Below the pieces are notes generated by a model that was given only the letters and a program-made list of their open reading frames with translations, made no database searches and was not told the origin of the DNA. From assembly GCA_964370395.1 (NCBI GenBank), contig CAYJIZ010000012.1, positions 1 through 64,000 of the forward strand: a DNA stretch of 64,000 nt. Reading direction: 5' to 3'. Positions 35,632 through 44,876 of this stretch are shown here, one piece after another; position 1 is the first letter of the stretch, and the number at the start of each line of letters is the position of its first letter. The translations under genes were made by a program, and so were the position numbers. This DNA comes from JBGUVL01 sp964370395 (GTDB lineage: Bacteria > Bacillota_I > Bacilli_A > Erysipelotrichales > Erysipelotrichaceae).

Positions 35632-36108
35632 TCATTCATTTATTAAATCATTTATTAATTGGCAAAATTTACTGTTATTGCTTTCATGCATTCTTACTTT
35701 AAAAGCGTCTAACATTAAAATTTTCTCTTTCAATTCATGAACATCGCGACAACCTAAAATTAAATCTCTATCAACAAACTCAGATATAATTTGAAGTTGA
35801 TGATCATTTTCGTGCTCTTTATATTTAGCTCGTCTCGCCACTGCGATTACTTTTTTTTCATGATTGATTCCGCTTAAAATTGATCCTACTCCACCATGAG
35901 TTATTAAAATATCGCATTCGCTAATATATTTTTCGAATTGCTCCATATTGATAAAATCAAATACTTTCATGCTTTCAGATTCATATTTGGTATGTCCCGC
36001 TTGCACTATTACCTCATCTTGAATGATTTTATTTCTTATTAGCAAATCAATTTCGATTAGAAGTCTTTCAAATGTTTTATCTTGTGTTCCTAAAGTTATA
36101 AATATCAT
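35632..36108 (-). CDS. Alg13/PssE-like glycosyltransferase subunit
   Basis: 158 residues from ATG 36108 (AGGAGA site), overlapping the Alg14-like gene by a few codons. MIFITLGTQDKTFERLL at the N terminus and ITHGGVGSILSGINHEKKVIAVAR in the donor-binding loop are typical of the catalytic half of two-component GT-B enzymes. Acts with the next gene upstream. Confidence 0.88.
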   Translation of the reverse strand: MIFITLGTQDKTFERLLIEIDLLIRNKIIQDEVIVQAGHTKYESESMKVFDFINMEQFEKYISECDILITHGGVGSILSGINHEKKVIAVARRAKYKEHENDHQLQIISEFVDRDLILGCRDVHELKEKILMLDAFKVRMHESNNSKFCQLINDLINE

Positions 36109-36116
36109 ATATTCTC

Positions 36117-36587
36117 CTAAAAAATCCATCCGCCATAAATCGCATCTGGGTAAAGTTCAAGCATTGTTTTCCATTGTACAACAAAACAATCAGCAATAGG
36201 ATATACCATTTTACCTGCCACTGTTTTTGTTGTTATATTGGCAAATGTCTCAATATAAATTATTTTTTTCTTAAAAAAATGTGCGATAAAACACATCGGT
36301 ACAGCTGTATGAGACCCTGTTGAAATGATTACATCTGGTTGGAACTTTAAAAAAAGGTATAAACTCTTCAAACAGTTAAAAGGAAAGATAAACCAGTAGG
36401 ACCACATCTTATGTTTTGTACCATAAACTAAATAACTTATCTTTTTTTTATATTCATTTTTAAGATTAGCATTTGACTTCGTTTTTTCTGTTACAATACG
36501 ATAATCATAATTTTTAAAAATTGGTTTTAACTGAAGTAATTCGGTAAGGTGTCCGCCTGTACTTGAAATAAAAAGAACTTTTTTCAT
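36117..36587 (-). CDS. Alg14/PssD-like glycosyltransferase membrane subunit
   Basis: 156 residues. KKVLFISSTGGHLTELLQL is the family start; a hydrophobic helix (YWFIFPFNCLKSLYLFLKF) and ISTGSHTAVPMC follow. It should recruit the Alg13-like partner to the membrane to add the second sugar to the lipid-linked primer. GGAAGGAAG ribosome site. A TATAAT box lies upstream, just past the GT4 terminator. Confidence 0.88.
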   Translation of the reverse strand: MKKVLFISSTGGHLTELLQLKPIFKNYDYRIVTEKTKSNANLKNEYKKKISYLVYGTKHKMWSYWFIFPFNCLKSLYLFLKFQPDVIISTGSHTAVPMCFIAHFFKKKIIYIETFANITTKTVAGKMVYPIADCFVVQWKTMLELYPDAIYGGWIF

Positions 36588-36621
36588 CTTATACTTCCTT
36601 CCTTGGCTTTAATTATAACAT

Positions 36622-36650
36622 AAAAAAACATTCTATTTGATAGAATGTTT
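36622..36650 (-). terminator. Terminator overlapping the end of the GT4 gene
   Basis: Stem ACATTCTA / TAGAATGT around a six-nt TTTGA-type loop, with a seven-T run on the minus strand. The stem includes the last codons and stop at 36633. Confidence 0.75.
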
Positions 36651-37781
36651 CTTAATATTCTTCATAAATGTTAACCATTGCTTTTTGGTATTATCATAAC
36701 TGAAATCTACCAAACATTTCTTGGCATTAGCACTCATCTCTCGTATCTCTTTTTTATTATTGAATAGCTCAACTGTTTTGTTTATAAAATTTTCTGAATT
36801 GCGATTTTCAATCAAAAATCCATTCACACCATTATTAATAATTTCATTTGCTCCTTGAGCACTATTGAAGGCAATGCAAGGAAGTCCACATGCCATTGCT
36901 TCTAAAAGAACAAAACCAAGTGATTCTGTGAACGAAGTCATCAAAAAAACAGAGGACTTAACGTATAACTTATCAATTTCCTTTTGTGTAATAAAACCAT
37001 GGATAATCACACTATCTTTAAGTCCATAATACTCAACTTTTTCAATAATTTGATCCATTAAAATCCCATCCCCGACTAAATGTAAAACTGCATCATTTTG
37101 TCTTTCGTGAATACCATTAAAAATATCAATTAATTCTAAAACACCCTTTTCGGGAGAAAGTCTTCCTACACTGATATACACTGGTTTTTCAAAAGTAGGT
37201 AGTTCATTTGTAAATGGTTGATCAATACAAAAAGGAATATATTTCACATCCACTTCCGGTAATAACTCCCTATAAAAATTACATAACTCATTTGAAATTG
37301 GTAAAAAATAATCAAATCCTTCGCATGAGCGTACGATTTTGTTAATGTAATTTTGATTACCATTATGATGGTTATGCTCACTAGAAACCCAAATAATGTT
37401 TTTGTTTGCATATTTTTGAATCATTCTATTATGAAAATCTCTAGTTGAAATAATCACATCACTAGTACAGGCACTAATTGCTTTTTTATTAACCCTGTTT
37501 TTTTGATGTAAAATTCGAAGAGCTTTTAGCCCCTCCCAAATCATTTTAAATATATTGCACTCTTCTCTTGCCACCTTAAAAGCTTTCGCATTAGGTTTTA
37601 TGTTTGTAGTAAGATATTTAATCTTAACCTTTTTATCAATAAAGAATGCTGGTATTTCCTCGATTTTGTAAGTCACCAAAATTTCAACATCATGTTGTTC
37701 CGACAACATATTTGCAATCGTGGAAATATATTTTTCGACACCTCCAAAACCAAGGTGTAATGCTAAAATTGAAATTTTCAT
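36633..37781 (-). CDS. Family 4 glycosyltransferase
   Basis: 382 residues from ATG 37781 (AAAGGA upstream). LALHLGFGGVEKYISTIA at the N terminus, PVYISVGRLSPEKGVLELI mid-protein, and ESLGFVLLEAMACGLPCIAF as the EX7E donor site. Lies between the LCP gene and the Alg14/13 pair. Sugar unknown. Confidence 0.87.
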   Translation of the reverse strand: MKISILALHLGFGGVEKYISTIANMLSEQHDVEILVTYKIEEIPAFFIDKKVKIKYLTTNIKPNAKAFKVAREECNIFKMIWEGLKALRILHQKNRVNKKAISACTSDVIISTRDFHNRMIQKYANKNIIWVSSEHNHHNGNQNYINKIVRSCEGFDYFLPISNELCNFYRELLPEVDVKYIPFCIDQPFTNELPTFEKPVYISVGRLSPEKGVLELIDIFNGIHERQNDAVLHLVGDGILMDQIIEKVEYYGLKDSVIIHGFITQKEIDKLYVKSSVFLMTSFTESLGFVLLEAMACGLPCIAFNSAQGANEIINNGVNGFLIENRNSENFINKTVELFNNKKEIREMSANAKKCLVDFSYDNTKKQWLTFMKNIKKHSIK

Positions 37782-37808
37782 TATCAAAGTTCCTTTATTT
37801 AAATTTTA

Positions 37809-38780
37809 TTAATTCAAATAGTCTTTAGTATCAGATTCGACCTTTTTAACTGTATCACTAGCTTTATAATCTTTTCCATAAATATTCTTGTGAAGTAGTT
37901 CAACTTCTCCACTAAAATCTTTTAATATATATAATGGTCCATAACCATACAAACTAATAGAAGATTGAATCGAATTGTATCCTTCAGATGGGAATTGAAA
38001 TTGTTCAATATCACTAAAATCGAAAGAAACCAAACGCGTTACATAACTTTTTATTTGACCGTTTGAAATATTTGTTTCGACATATGGCATAACACTTGTC
38101 ACAATATCTAACAATTCAAAAGCCGATTTTCCGCTCATTGAAGCCAAGATAGAGTTAATCACATTATTTTGTCTTTGCATACGACCATAATCACTATCAA
38201 TATTTCTAATTCTTGAATAAGCTAAAGCTTCTTCTCCATTTAGTATTTGCACTCCTAATGGCAATCCTAGTGATGCTGCTTCAGCACCATTTAAATTGAT
38301 ACTAACACCACCAATCATATTAACAATTTGCACAACTGAGTCAAAAGAAAATTTTACATACTGCGTTACATTTAAATCAAAATTATAGTTAATTGCAGAT
38401 AATGCCCCTTTTGCTCCATCATCACGATATCCATGGTTTAGTTTATCATACTTTTCTTGCATAGGAATGTACACTAAATTATCACGCTGTAATGATGTGA
38501 TTTTTATTTTCTTTTGTTTAAAATTTAAAGAAACTAATTTCATTACATCACTTCTCTGAATATCTGTTCCGCTATCATTATCAATACCAAGCAATGCAAT
38601 ATTTGTAACATTTTTGTCTAGCTTATTTGCTCCAACATCCGAATCCGAAAATGAATCTGTTTGATCCATCTTATTTAATATAGAGTCAATATATAAGTTA
38701 ACTCCCAGTGCCCCACCACCAATTAATATTAATAAAGTTGCCAAAACAACAATCAATCTTTTCTTTGCTTTTACACTCAT
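37809..38780 (-). CDS. LytR-CpsA-Psr (LCP) family glycan-peptidoglycan ligase
   Basis: 323 residues. One N-terminal membrane helix (LIVVLATLLILIGGGALGV) and an extracytoplasmic LCP domain: NIALLGIDNDSG, RSDVMKLVSLNF, ITSLQRDNLVYIP, KLNHGYRDDG, INMIGGVSINL-like core, and EEALAYSRIRNIDSDYGRMQRQ with the conserved arginines. LCP enzymes move glycans from undecaprenyl-pyrophosphate to cell wall, so the locus product is probably wall-attached. Own promoter with TATAAT at 38811-38816. Confidence 0.92.
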   Translation of the reverse strand: MSVKAKKRLIVVLATLLILIGGGALGVNLYIDSILNKMDQTDSFSDSDVGANKLDKNVTNIALLGIDNDSGTDIQRSDVMKLVSLNFKQKKIKITSLQRDNLVYIPMQEKYDKLNHGYRDDGAKGALSAINYNFDLNVTQYVKFSFDSVVQIVNMIGGVSINLNGAEAASLGLPLGVQILNGEEALAYSRIRNIDSDYGRMQRQNNVINSILASMSGKSAFELLDIVTSVMPYVETNISNGQIKSYVTRLVSFDFSDIEQFQFPSEGYNSIQSSISLYGYGPLYILKDFSGEVELLHKNIYGKDYKASDTVKKVESDTKDYLN

Positions 38781-38848
38781 ACTCTACCTCCTATGACATG
38801 TAACCTATATATTATACCTGTATCTTACTAAAAAATCATTAAAATTAA

Positions 38849-38873
38849 GAAAAAAAGTCCATAAAAATGAACT
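38849..38873 (-). terminator. Terminator after galE
   Basis: Stem AGTTCA / TGGACT (one G-U pair) with a TTTTTA loop and TTTTTTT following on the minus strand. It abuts the galE stop at 38872. Confidence 0.65.
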
Positions 38874-39885
38874 AATTTTTTCCATTTAAAACTTGGACAT
38901 AGTGCCAAGAATCTTTCATCATATCTTCCAAAGTTTTTTCTGCTTTAAATCCTAATTGATCAAATGCTTTCTTTGTGTCAGCATAACATGTTGCAATATC
39001 ACCAGGACGGCGAGGGTCAATTTGGTAAGGCACTTTGATACCATTCTCTTTTTCAAAAGCTTTAACAATATCCAAAACACTATACCCATTCCCTGTTCCT
39101 AAATTAAAATCATCTACTCCAATGTGCTCTTTTTCAAGTTTATTTAAGGCACATAAGTGTCCTTTTGCTAAATCTACTACATGAATATAATCACGAACAC
39201 CACTTCCATCTGGAGTATCATAATCATCTCCAAACACATGTAACACTGGTAACTCTTTGTTAGCCACTTTCACGACATAAGGCATTAAATTGTTAGGAAT
39301 TCCATTTGGCTCTTCTCCAATTAACCCACTCTTGTGTGCTCCAATTGGATTAAAGTATCGTAATAATGCGATGTTCCATGAGTTATCTGAAAAGTGTAAA
39401 TCTTTTAGAATCTGTTCAATAAACAATTTAGTTGTCCCATATGGATTCGTTGTTGGTCCTAAGCGACACTCCTCATCAATTGGAATTCGTTCTGGATCAC
39501 CATAAACTGTTGCACTGCTACTAAACACTAAATTTTTACAGTTGTATTTATTCATTACATCGCATAAAACTAAAGTGCTTACCAAGTTATTGTCATAATA
39601 TTTTAAAGGTTTTTGCACAGATTCTCCTACTGCTTTATATCCAGCAAAATGAATGACTGCATCAATTTTATTTTCACTAAATACTTTATCCATTGCTGCT
39701 TTATCACATACATCGCAATTAATAAATGTAATTTTTTTATTTGTAATTTCTTCAATGTAACCTTTAACAACTTCTTTACTATTGTATAAGTTATCTACTA
39801 CAACTACATCATTCCCGTTCTCTATCAACTCCACACAAGTATGGCTTCCTATGAAACCAAGACCACCAGTTACTAATACTCTCAT
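38872..39885 (-). CDS. galE: UDP-glucose 4-epimerase
   Basis: 337 residues from ATG 39885 (GGAGGG site). TGGLGFIGSHTCVELI, HFAGYKAVGESV, SSSATVYGDP and YGTTKLFIEQ (YxxxK) are diagnostic. Interconverts UDP-glucose and UDP-galactose for glycan synthesis. A TATAAT-type box lies in the 48-nt gap after the recombinase gene. Confidence 0.96.
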   Translation of the reverse strand: MRVLVTGGLGFIGSHTCVELIENGNDVVVVDNLYNSKEVVKGYIEEITNKKITFINCDVCDKAAMDKVFSENKIDAVIHFAGYKAVGESVQKPLKYYDNNLVSTLVLCDVMNKYNCKNLVFSSSATVYGDPERIPIDEECRLGPTTNPYGTTKLFIEQILKDLHFSDNSWNIALLRYFNPIGAHKSGLIGEEPNGIPNNLMPYVVKVANKELPVLHVFGDDYDTPDGSGVRDYIHVVDLAKGHLCALNKLEKEHIGVDDFNLGTGNGYSVLDIVKAFEKENGIKVPYQIDPRRPGDIATCYADTKKAFDQLGFKAEKTLEDMMKDSWHYVQVLNGKN

Positions 39886-39933
39886 TGTTAAACCCTCCAA
39901 ATTGAGTAAATTATATCATAGTTTGATTTTTTT

Positions 39934-40833
39934 TTATACCTCTATTCTATTTCTTGGGTTTTTATTAATTAAAATATTTTTTTGCTTATTTTGGCTTATA
40001 TGTGTATAAATCTGAGTCGTTAAAATCGAAGAATGACCTAGGATTTGCTGAATGTATCGAATATCTACGTCTTCCTCTAATAACAGAGTAGCAAATGTAT
40101 GACGAAACATATGTGGTGTTATATTTTCATGAATCCCTGCTTGTAATGTATAATTTTTAATTAAATTTCTTACGCTTTGATCGCTTATGCTGCTACCAAA
40201 ACGATTAATAAAAAAACTTTCCTCTTCACTTGCTCCAAAACGATAATATTTCTTATAATCCTTTAATACATGTAAAACTTGATCATTTCCTAAATAAATA
40301 CTTCTTTCCTTTCGACCTTTACCAAAAATAGTCAAAACACAATCGTTAAGGTTAACATCTCCAATTTTTAATAAGCAAAGTTCGCTGACTCTTATTCCAG
40401 TAGAAAACAACAGCTCAATAACTGCACGATCTCGTATGCGTAATTTACGATGATTGTCGCTGCTATACAATACTTTATAAATATCTTTAATGTTACAACT
40501 CCCTATAATCCGAGGGAGTTTTTTATCTTCCCTTACTCTAATTTTTTGAAAAAAGGACAAATCATTTTTATTTTCCTCTTCCTCATTAACATATTGTAAA
40601 AATGCGTGTATAGAAGCCATTTTACGCTTTACAGACTTGGGCTTATATCGTTTATTCAAATCACTAATATAGTTTAAAACATTCTCTTTTAAAGACTCAC
40701 CCGTATCTATCTTAAGAAACATAATAAATTGTTTTAAATCAATCCGATACGCTTTTAATGTGTGTTTACTCAATTTCTTTATCGTTTCGCATTCTGTCAA
40801 ATACTGATTTGCTATTTCCATATAATCATTCAT
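39934..40833 (-). CDS. Tyrosine recombinase (XerC/D-like)
   Basis: 299 residues. N-terminal SAM-like core-binding domain (HTLKAYRIDLKQFIMFL). The catalytic domain has every family residue: R in STGIRVSELCLL, K in GKGRKERSIYL, HMFRHTFATLL, LGHSSILTTQ and nucleophile Y in IYTHIS. GAGGAGA site before ATG 40833. It diverges from loaP across a 226-nt region. Recombinases at the head of capsule loci with NusG-like genes are often phase-switch invertases in other bacteria. Here that role is inferred; a XerC/D-type housekeeping role is the alternative. Confidence 0.88.
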   Translation of the reverse strand: MNDYMEIANQYLTECETIKKLSKHTLKAYRIDLKQFIMFLKIDTGESLKENVLNYISDLNKRYKPKSVKRKMASIHAFLQYVNEEEENKNDLSFFQKIRVREDKKLPRIIGSCNIKDIYKVLYSSDNHRKLRIRDRAVIELLFSTGIRVSELCLLKIGDVNLNDCVLTIFGKGRKERSIYLGNDQVLHVLKDYKKYYRFGASEEESFFINRFGSSISDQSVRNLIKNYTLQAGIHENITPHMFRHTFATLLLEEDVDIRYIQQILGHSSILTTQIYTHISQNKQKNILINKNPRNRIEV

Positions 40834-40914
40834 ATTCTCTCCTCTTTCGTTTTAGTCTTTCAAATTTGCAAATGAAATAATGGAAATCTAAATTTTCCAA
40901 ACCTTATTGTAAAG

Positions 40915-40933
40915 GATAATTAGTAATTATCCA
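40915..40933. repeat. Perfect 9-bp inverted repeat between recombinase and loaP
   Basis: GGATAATTA-G-TAATTATCC. A second imperfect element, TGGAAA-7nt-TTTCCA, lies about 16 bp to its left (from 40880). Candidate operator or recombinase arms. No terminator T-run follows. Confidence 0.5.
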
Positions 40934-41022
40934 AACAAAAAGAAAAAAATGTAAATATTTAAATCGTCGCTTTGTCGCGTTTGCCTATTTACAGGATCAT
41001 CACATAAACAAGTTCAAGTAAG

Positions 41023-41042
41023 TTGAATAGGCGAAGCCTATC
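41023..41042 (+). promoter_or_regulatory. Leader hairpin just upstream of the loaP ribosome site
   Basis: AATAGGC-GAA-GCCTAT forms a short GC-containing stem about 8 nt before GGGAGGG. A weak promoter (TTGCCT, 16 nt, CATAAA) begins at about 40981. The hairpin could be an antiterminator contact or affect translation; unproven. Confidence 0.4.
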
Positions 41043-41059
41043 CTTTTGGGAGGGATTGA

Positions 41060-41578
41060 ATGAGTAATTGCTATGTTATCCAAGTAAGAAGCGGCTTAGA
41101 AGAAAAAATTATCAAATCTTGTCAGCTTCTGATATCAGATACAGTATTAATAGAATGTTTTGTACCTAAATACAAGCGAGTAAAAAAGATTAGAGGATTT
41201 TGGGATGAAGTAGAAGAAAAGCTGTTCCCTGGCTATATCTTTATGATAAGTGATGATGCAAATAAACTGTTTCAGGAATTAAAGAAAGTCCCTGAAATAA
41301 CAAAATTATTAGGAAAGTATGGACAAGATATTTTTCCTTTAAATGAAGATGAAATAGTATTTTTGAAATCATTTGGTAAAGATGATCATATTGTGAATAT
41401 GTCAATAGGATATATTGAAGGTGATAAGATTTTTGTAAGTGGGGGACCACTGAAGAATAAAGAAGGAATTATTAAAAAAGTAGATCGACATAAGCGATTA
41501 GCATTTATTGAAGTTGAGTTTTTAGGACAGATAACAAATGCAAAAGTGGGATTAGAAATTATTAAAAAAAATGATTAA
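41060..41578 (+). CDS. loaP: LoaP/RfaH-type NusG paralogue (transcription antiterminator)
   Basis: 172 residues. N-terminal NGN domain (CYVIQVRSGLEEKIIKSCQ, LFPGYIFMI) and C-terminal KOW segment (SGPLKNKEGIIKKVDRHKRLAFIEVEF-type). Housekeeping NusG genes sit beside secE; this one sits in a polysaccharide locus, as LoaP and UpxY do. It should let RNA polymerase pass terminators in long operons. GGGAGGG site. It is encoded opposite to the main locus with the sugar phosphotransferase gene 48 nt downstream. Confidence 0.88.
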   Translation: MSNCYVIQVRSGLEEKIIKSCQLLISDTVLIECFVPKYKRVKKIRGFWDEVEEKLFPGYIFMISDDANKLFQELKKVPEITKLLGKYGQDIFPLNEDEIVFLKSFGKDDHIVNMSIGYIEGDKIFVSGGPLKNKEGIIKKVDRHKRLAFIEVEFLGQITNAKVGLEIIKKND

Positions 41579-41626
41579 TAAACATATAGGCGACTATATG
41601 TTTTTTCATGTGAAGGGAGAGATAAG

Positions 41627-42217
41627 ATGTACCAAAAATATGTAAAAAGATTAATAGATACTGTATTAAGTTTATTAGGCTTAATCGTATTGTCTCCAGT
41701 TTTACTAATTGTTTCTTTAATTATTAAAATAACTTCTCCTGGACCTATTCTTTTCAAGCAAGAACGTGTTGGAAAAGATAATAAAGTTTTCAAGATATTA
41801 AAGTTTAGAAGTATGAGAATAGATACACCTAAAGATGTGCCAACGCATCAATTAGATAATCCAGATCAATATATAACAAGAATTGGTAAGTTTATGAGAA
41901 AAACAAGTTTAGATGAATTGCCACAATTATGGAACATCCTTGTTGGTGAAATGGCAATAATTGGACCAAGACCATCTTTACCGAATCAATACGATTTAAA
42001 TAAATTAAGAAATGAAAATGGAGCTTCTTCTGTTAAACCTGGATTAACAGGATTAGCACAGATTAGTGGAAGAGACGAACTAGAGATAAAAATAAAAGCA
42101 GAATTAGATGGTGAATATGTAAAGAAAATAACTTTTATGCGCGATGCGAAGTTATTTCTAGGAACATTCATTAGTGTGCTTAGAAGTGATGGTGTGAAAG
42201 AAGGCAAAAGAGAATAA
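41627..42217 (+). CDS. Undecaprenyl-phosphate sugar phosphotransferase
   Basis: 196 residues, WcaJ/EpsL family. N-terminal membrane hairpin (LIDTVLSLLGLIVLSPVLLIVSL), then SPGPILFKQERVGKDNKVFKILKFRSM, TSLDELPQLWNIL, GPRPSLP and KPGLTGLAQISGRD. Starts the glycan by moving a sugar-1-phosphate onto the lipid carrier. The C terminus (VLRSDGVKEG) is full length for the family. Its last 60 nt overlap the 3' end of the convergent wzy-like gene. Confidence 0.93.
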   Translation: MYQKYVKRLIDTVLSLLGLIVLSPVLLIVSLIIKITSPGPILFKQERVGKDNKVFKILKFRSMRIDTPKDVPTHQLDNPDQYITRIGKFMRKTSLDELPQLWNILVGEMAIIGPRPSLPNQYDLNKLRNENGASSVKPGLTGLAQISGRDELEIKIKAELDGEYVKKITFMRDAKLFLGTFISVLRSDGVKEGKRE

Positions 42218-43357
42218 AAAGAATAAAACGAAACCAAACATACCCCCAACAACCGCACTTTCCACAAATACATTATGTGTATGTACTACTTGCTTTTGTT
42301 TCACAACTCGATCGTTAGGACTAACCACCATCCCCATACGTTGAAAGTTATTTACTCCCGCTCCCTGTAAAGGATTCACCATAAACACTTTCCGTGAGGT
42401 ATTCAACAATTCCACTCGACCACTTGAAACCTCATCCAGCAAATTATAAATAATAGGAATGTTTGAGCTTTTCGCCTCTTTCACCAACTGCACAATTTCA
42501 ATAATCTTATCAAACTGGAAACGACTTCCACTTTCACTTGTCGCACCTTGTAACTGTGGTATTACATACAATGTTTGTTGCACAATGTTACTTCCAAATA
42601 AAACCATAATACAAACAAGCAAAGATACACCAATTTGTTTTATTCTTGAAAACCCATGTTCGCGAAACAATTTAAAATACAAAATTGCTAATGCGATACA
42701 CATCACAACAAGCAATGCCGTTCTACAACCGGATAAAATAATATACAGCAACTGCACCGCAAAGTTAGCATAATACAGCAATCGATATTGGTATTTGTTC
42801 TTAATCGCAATCATAGAGAATACCATCATGATACACGCTAGAAACGCCGCAGGGTTACAATTAAAATACACCCCAAATAGCCGTCCACCAACTAATCCTA
42901 AATAATAACCATCTTTTTCTAATGCAATGTTCAAAAAGAACATCAACAACGAAAGACCACTCGCAACAATTGTTAGTATTGTAGTGAAAGGGATAATCGC
43001 ACGTATCTCCTCTTTCATTGTCGCCAATGTCATATTTTTCTTCTTACCAAAAACAAGTAAGAATATCAACATCTGCATCCCCCATATAATATAGGAGTCG
43101 ATATTACTGTATTCTTTATTTAAAAACGTTGCGATAAACAATATCACCCCATACAAGCCAATAATACCCAAATGTGAATTTTTATAAAACAATTGTTTCC
43201 TTATTAGATCATTTCCTAAAATCAGCAATCCCCAAGCAAACACTACTACATAAAGTGGATTACGCGTAATTCCAAAATAACCTAAACTCAATGTATTCAT
43301 AAATACATAAAAGATAAAAAACAATAAAAAATATTTTCTATTTGTTAATAAACGCAT
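42158..43357 (-). CDS. O-antigen ligase/polymerase-like (Wzy) protein, probably 3'-truncated
   Basis: 399 residues with about ten helices. The Wzy_C-type loop contains ESGSRFQ and GAGVNNFQRMG. HTHNVFVESAVVGGMFGFVLFFLFSFAFF follows as the penultimate helix region (HTHNVFVE). Family members normally continue with one or two more helices. Here the frame ends in an unlike tail (HTITSKHTNECS) that is antisense to the sugar phosphotransferase gene. AAAGGGA site before ATG. Follows the aminopeptidase gene by 21 nt. Function after truncation is doubtful. Confidence 0.78.
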   Translation of the reverse strand: MRLLTNRKYFLLFFIFYVFMNTLSLGYFGITRNPLYVVVFAWGLLILGNDLIRKQLFYKNSHLGIIGLYGVILFIATFLNKEYSNIDSYIIWGMQMLIFLLVFGKKKNMTLATMKEEIRAIIPFTTILTIVASGLSLLMFFLNIALEKDGYYLGLVGGRLFGVYFNCNPAAFLACIMMVFSMIAIKNKYQYRLLYYANFAVQLLYIILSGCRTALLVVMCIALAILYFKLFREHGFSRIKQIGVSLLVCIMVLFGSNIVQQTLYVIPQLQGATSESGSRFQFDKIIEIVQLVKEAKSSNIPIIYNLLDEVSSGRVELLNTSRKVFMVNPLQGAGVNNFQRMGMVVSPNDRVVKQKQVVHTHNVFVESAVVGGMFGFVLFFLFSFAFFHTITSKHTNECS

Positions 43358-43378
43358 ATTCCCTTTCCTTTCAATCCT

Positions 43379-44617
43379 CTAAAATACAAAGTCTCCGTTT
43401 TCAAACACTTGTACTTCTTCTCCTTTTTGTGTGATTCCCACAATGTTCATACTTTCGCTACCAAACATAAAGTCAACATGTGTCATAGAATCATTGGAAC
43501 CTGCTTTATTAAGCTCTTCTTGACTCATATCTACACCATCTTTAACATTTATTGGATACGCTCTTCCTAACGCTAAATGGCAACTTGCATTTTCATCGTA
43601 TAACGTGTTGTAGAATAATACATTACTTTGCGAAATAGGAGAATGGAATGGTACCAATGCTACTTCACCAATGTAATCACTACCGTCATCAAATTCAATT
43701 AATTGCCCAAGTGTATCTTGGTTGTCATCTGCACGGTATGCAATAACTTTACCTTCTTCAAACGTTAATTCAAAACGTGAAATTAATACTCCGTTATAGT
43801 TCAATGGTTTTGTACTTACCACTTTCCCCTTTACACCATACTTATATGGCATCGTGAAAATTTCTTCTGTTGGCATATTCGCATTAAAATATACTCCGTC
43901 TGCTGCTTCTTCACTTCCTCCACACCAAATATGGTTTTTCACTAACTCAATTGTTAAATCGGTACCTTCGTCATTTTTAAAATGTAACGATTTAAAATTA
44001 TAGTCATTTAATTTCGTCATGCGATCAAATAGTTCTTTATTGTGTTTTTCCCATGCTTCCATCGCTTTTCCATCACCATTAATGTGTGTTGTATAAAAAA
44101 CCAAATCCCACAATTTTTCCATTGCTTCTTGTTCTTCTAATTGTGGAAATACTTTTTTCGCCCAAGCGGCATTAGGTACACCAACAATAGACCAACGAAC
44201 TTTATTTGCCATTGTTAATTCACTTGCTTCTTTCAGTTTTGTTTGTCTTGCAATCATTGTTTGACTAATTTTTTCTGAATCAATACCAGCCAAGATTCCT
44301 GGCACATCACTTACTAAATGTAAAATAGCTGCCCCATTTCTTAATGGCTCTACTTTTTGCGCTACGATATAATCAGGCACTTCACAAAGTGTTTCCACTG
44401 CTTGATTTTCATAATGCATACGACTAATTAAGTCATCATTCCAATTCACAATGACTTCTTTCGCACCCACTTTGTATGCTTCTTCTACTACCAAACGAGC
44501 CAATTCTTTTCCTTCTACAGAAGTATTCACAATTAGTGTTTGTCCTTTTTGTAAGTTCACTCCCATCACAACTGCAATGTTTGCATACTCTCTTAATTTA
44601 TTTTCATTTATATTCAT
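43379..44617 (-). CDS. M29 family aminopeptidase
   Basis: 412 residues, PepS/AmpS/AmpT-like cytoplasmic metallopeptidase. Key stretches: MNINENKLREYANIAVVMGVNLQKGQ-type N terminus (REYANIAVVMGVNLQKGQ), KNDEGTDLTIEL, ANMPTEEIFTMP (metal glutamates), ARADDNQDTLG-like segment, CHLALGRAYP and MTHVDFMFGS. Releases N-terminal residues from peptides. AAAGGAG site. Unrelated to the surface glycan genes beside it. Confidence 0.93.
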   Translation of the reverse strand: MNINENKLREYANIAVVMGVNLQKGQTLIVNTSVEGKELARLVVEEAYKVGAKEVIVNWNDDLISRMHYENQAVETLCEVPDYIVAQKVEPLRNGAAILHLVSDVPGILAGIDSEKISQTMIARQTKLKEASELTMANKVRWSIVGVPNAAWAKKVFPQLEEQEAMEKLWDLVFYTTHINGDGKAMEAWEKHNKELFDRMTKLNDYNFKSLHFKNDEGTDLTIELVKNHIWCGGSEEAADGVYFNANMPTEEIFTMPYKYGVKGKVVSTKPLNYNGVLISRFELTFEEGKVIAYRADDNQDTLGQLIEFDDGSDYIGEVALVPFHSPISQSNVLFYNTLYDENASCHLALGRAYPINVKDGVDMSQEELNKAGSNDSMTHVDFMFGSESMNIVGITQKGEEVQVFENGDFVF

Positions 44618-44837
44618 AGCTTTTTTCTCCTTTGTATCTCTTGTTTTTCATTTTACTTATCCCTTCTATTATAGCGCTTAACAATTTAAAAACCTACTAA
44701 AAAAATGAAACTAAGACGATTCATTTGCATTTTTTTCATGTTTTCAAAATTTTACATACCATTCAGTTATATTTGTACTTATCAGGTTAAGTAAATCACA
44801 AAATTTTAATGCCTTTCTATTAAAATAACCAGCCAAC

Positions 44838-44862
44838 AAAAAAAGGACCAAAGGTCCCTTTA
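44838..44862 (-). terminator. Terminator after typA
   Basis: Stem AAGGGACC / GGTCCTT around TTT, followed by seven Ts on the minus strand. Sits 15 nt after the typA stop. Confidence 0.8.
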
Positions 44863-44876
44863 TATTATTTGTATTA

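Noticed and set aside
39934..40833. Integrase of a mobile element or prophage
   Set aside because: No att-like direct repeats, tRNA gene, excisionase or phage genes nearby; the context is a capsule locus.
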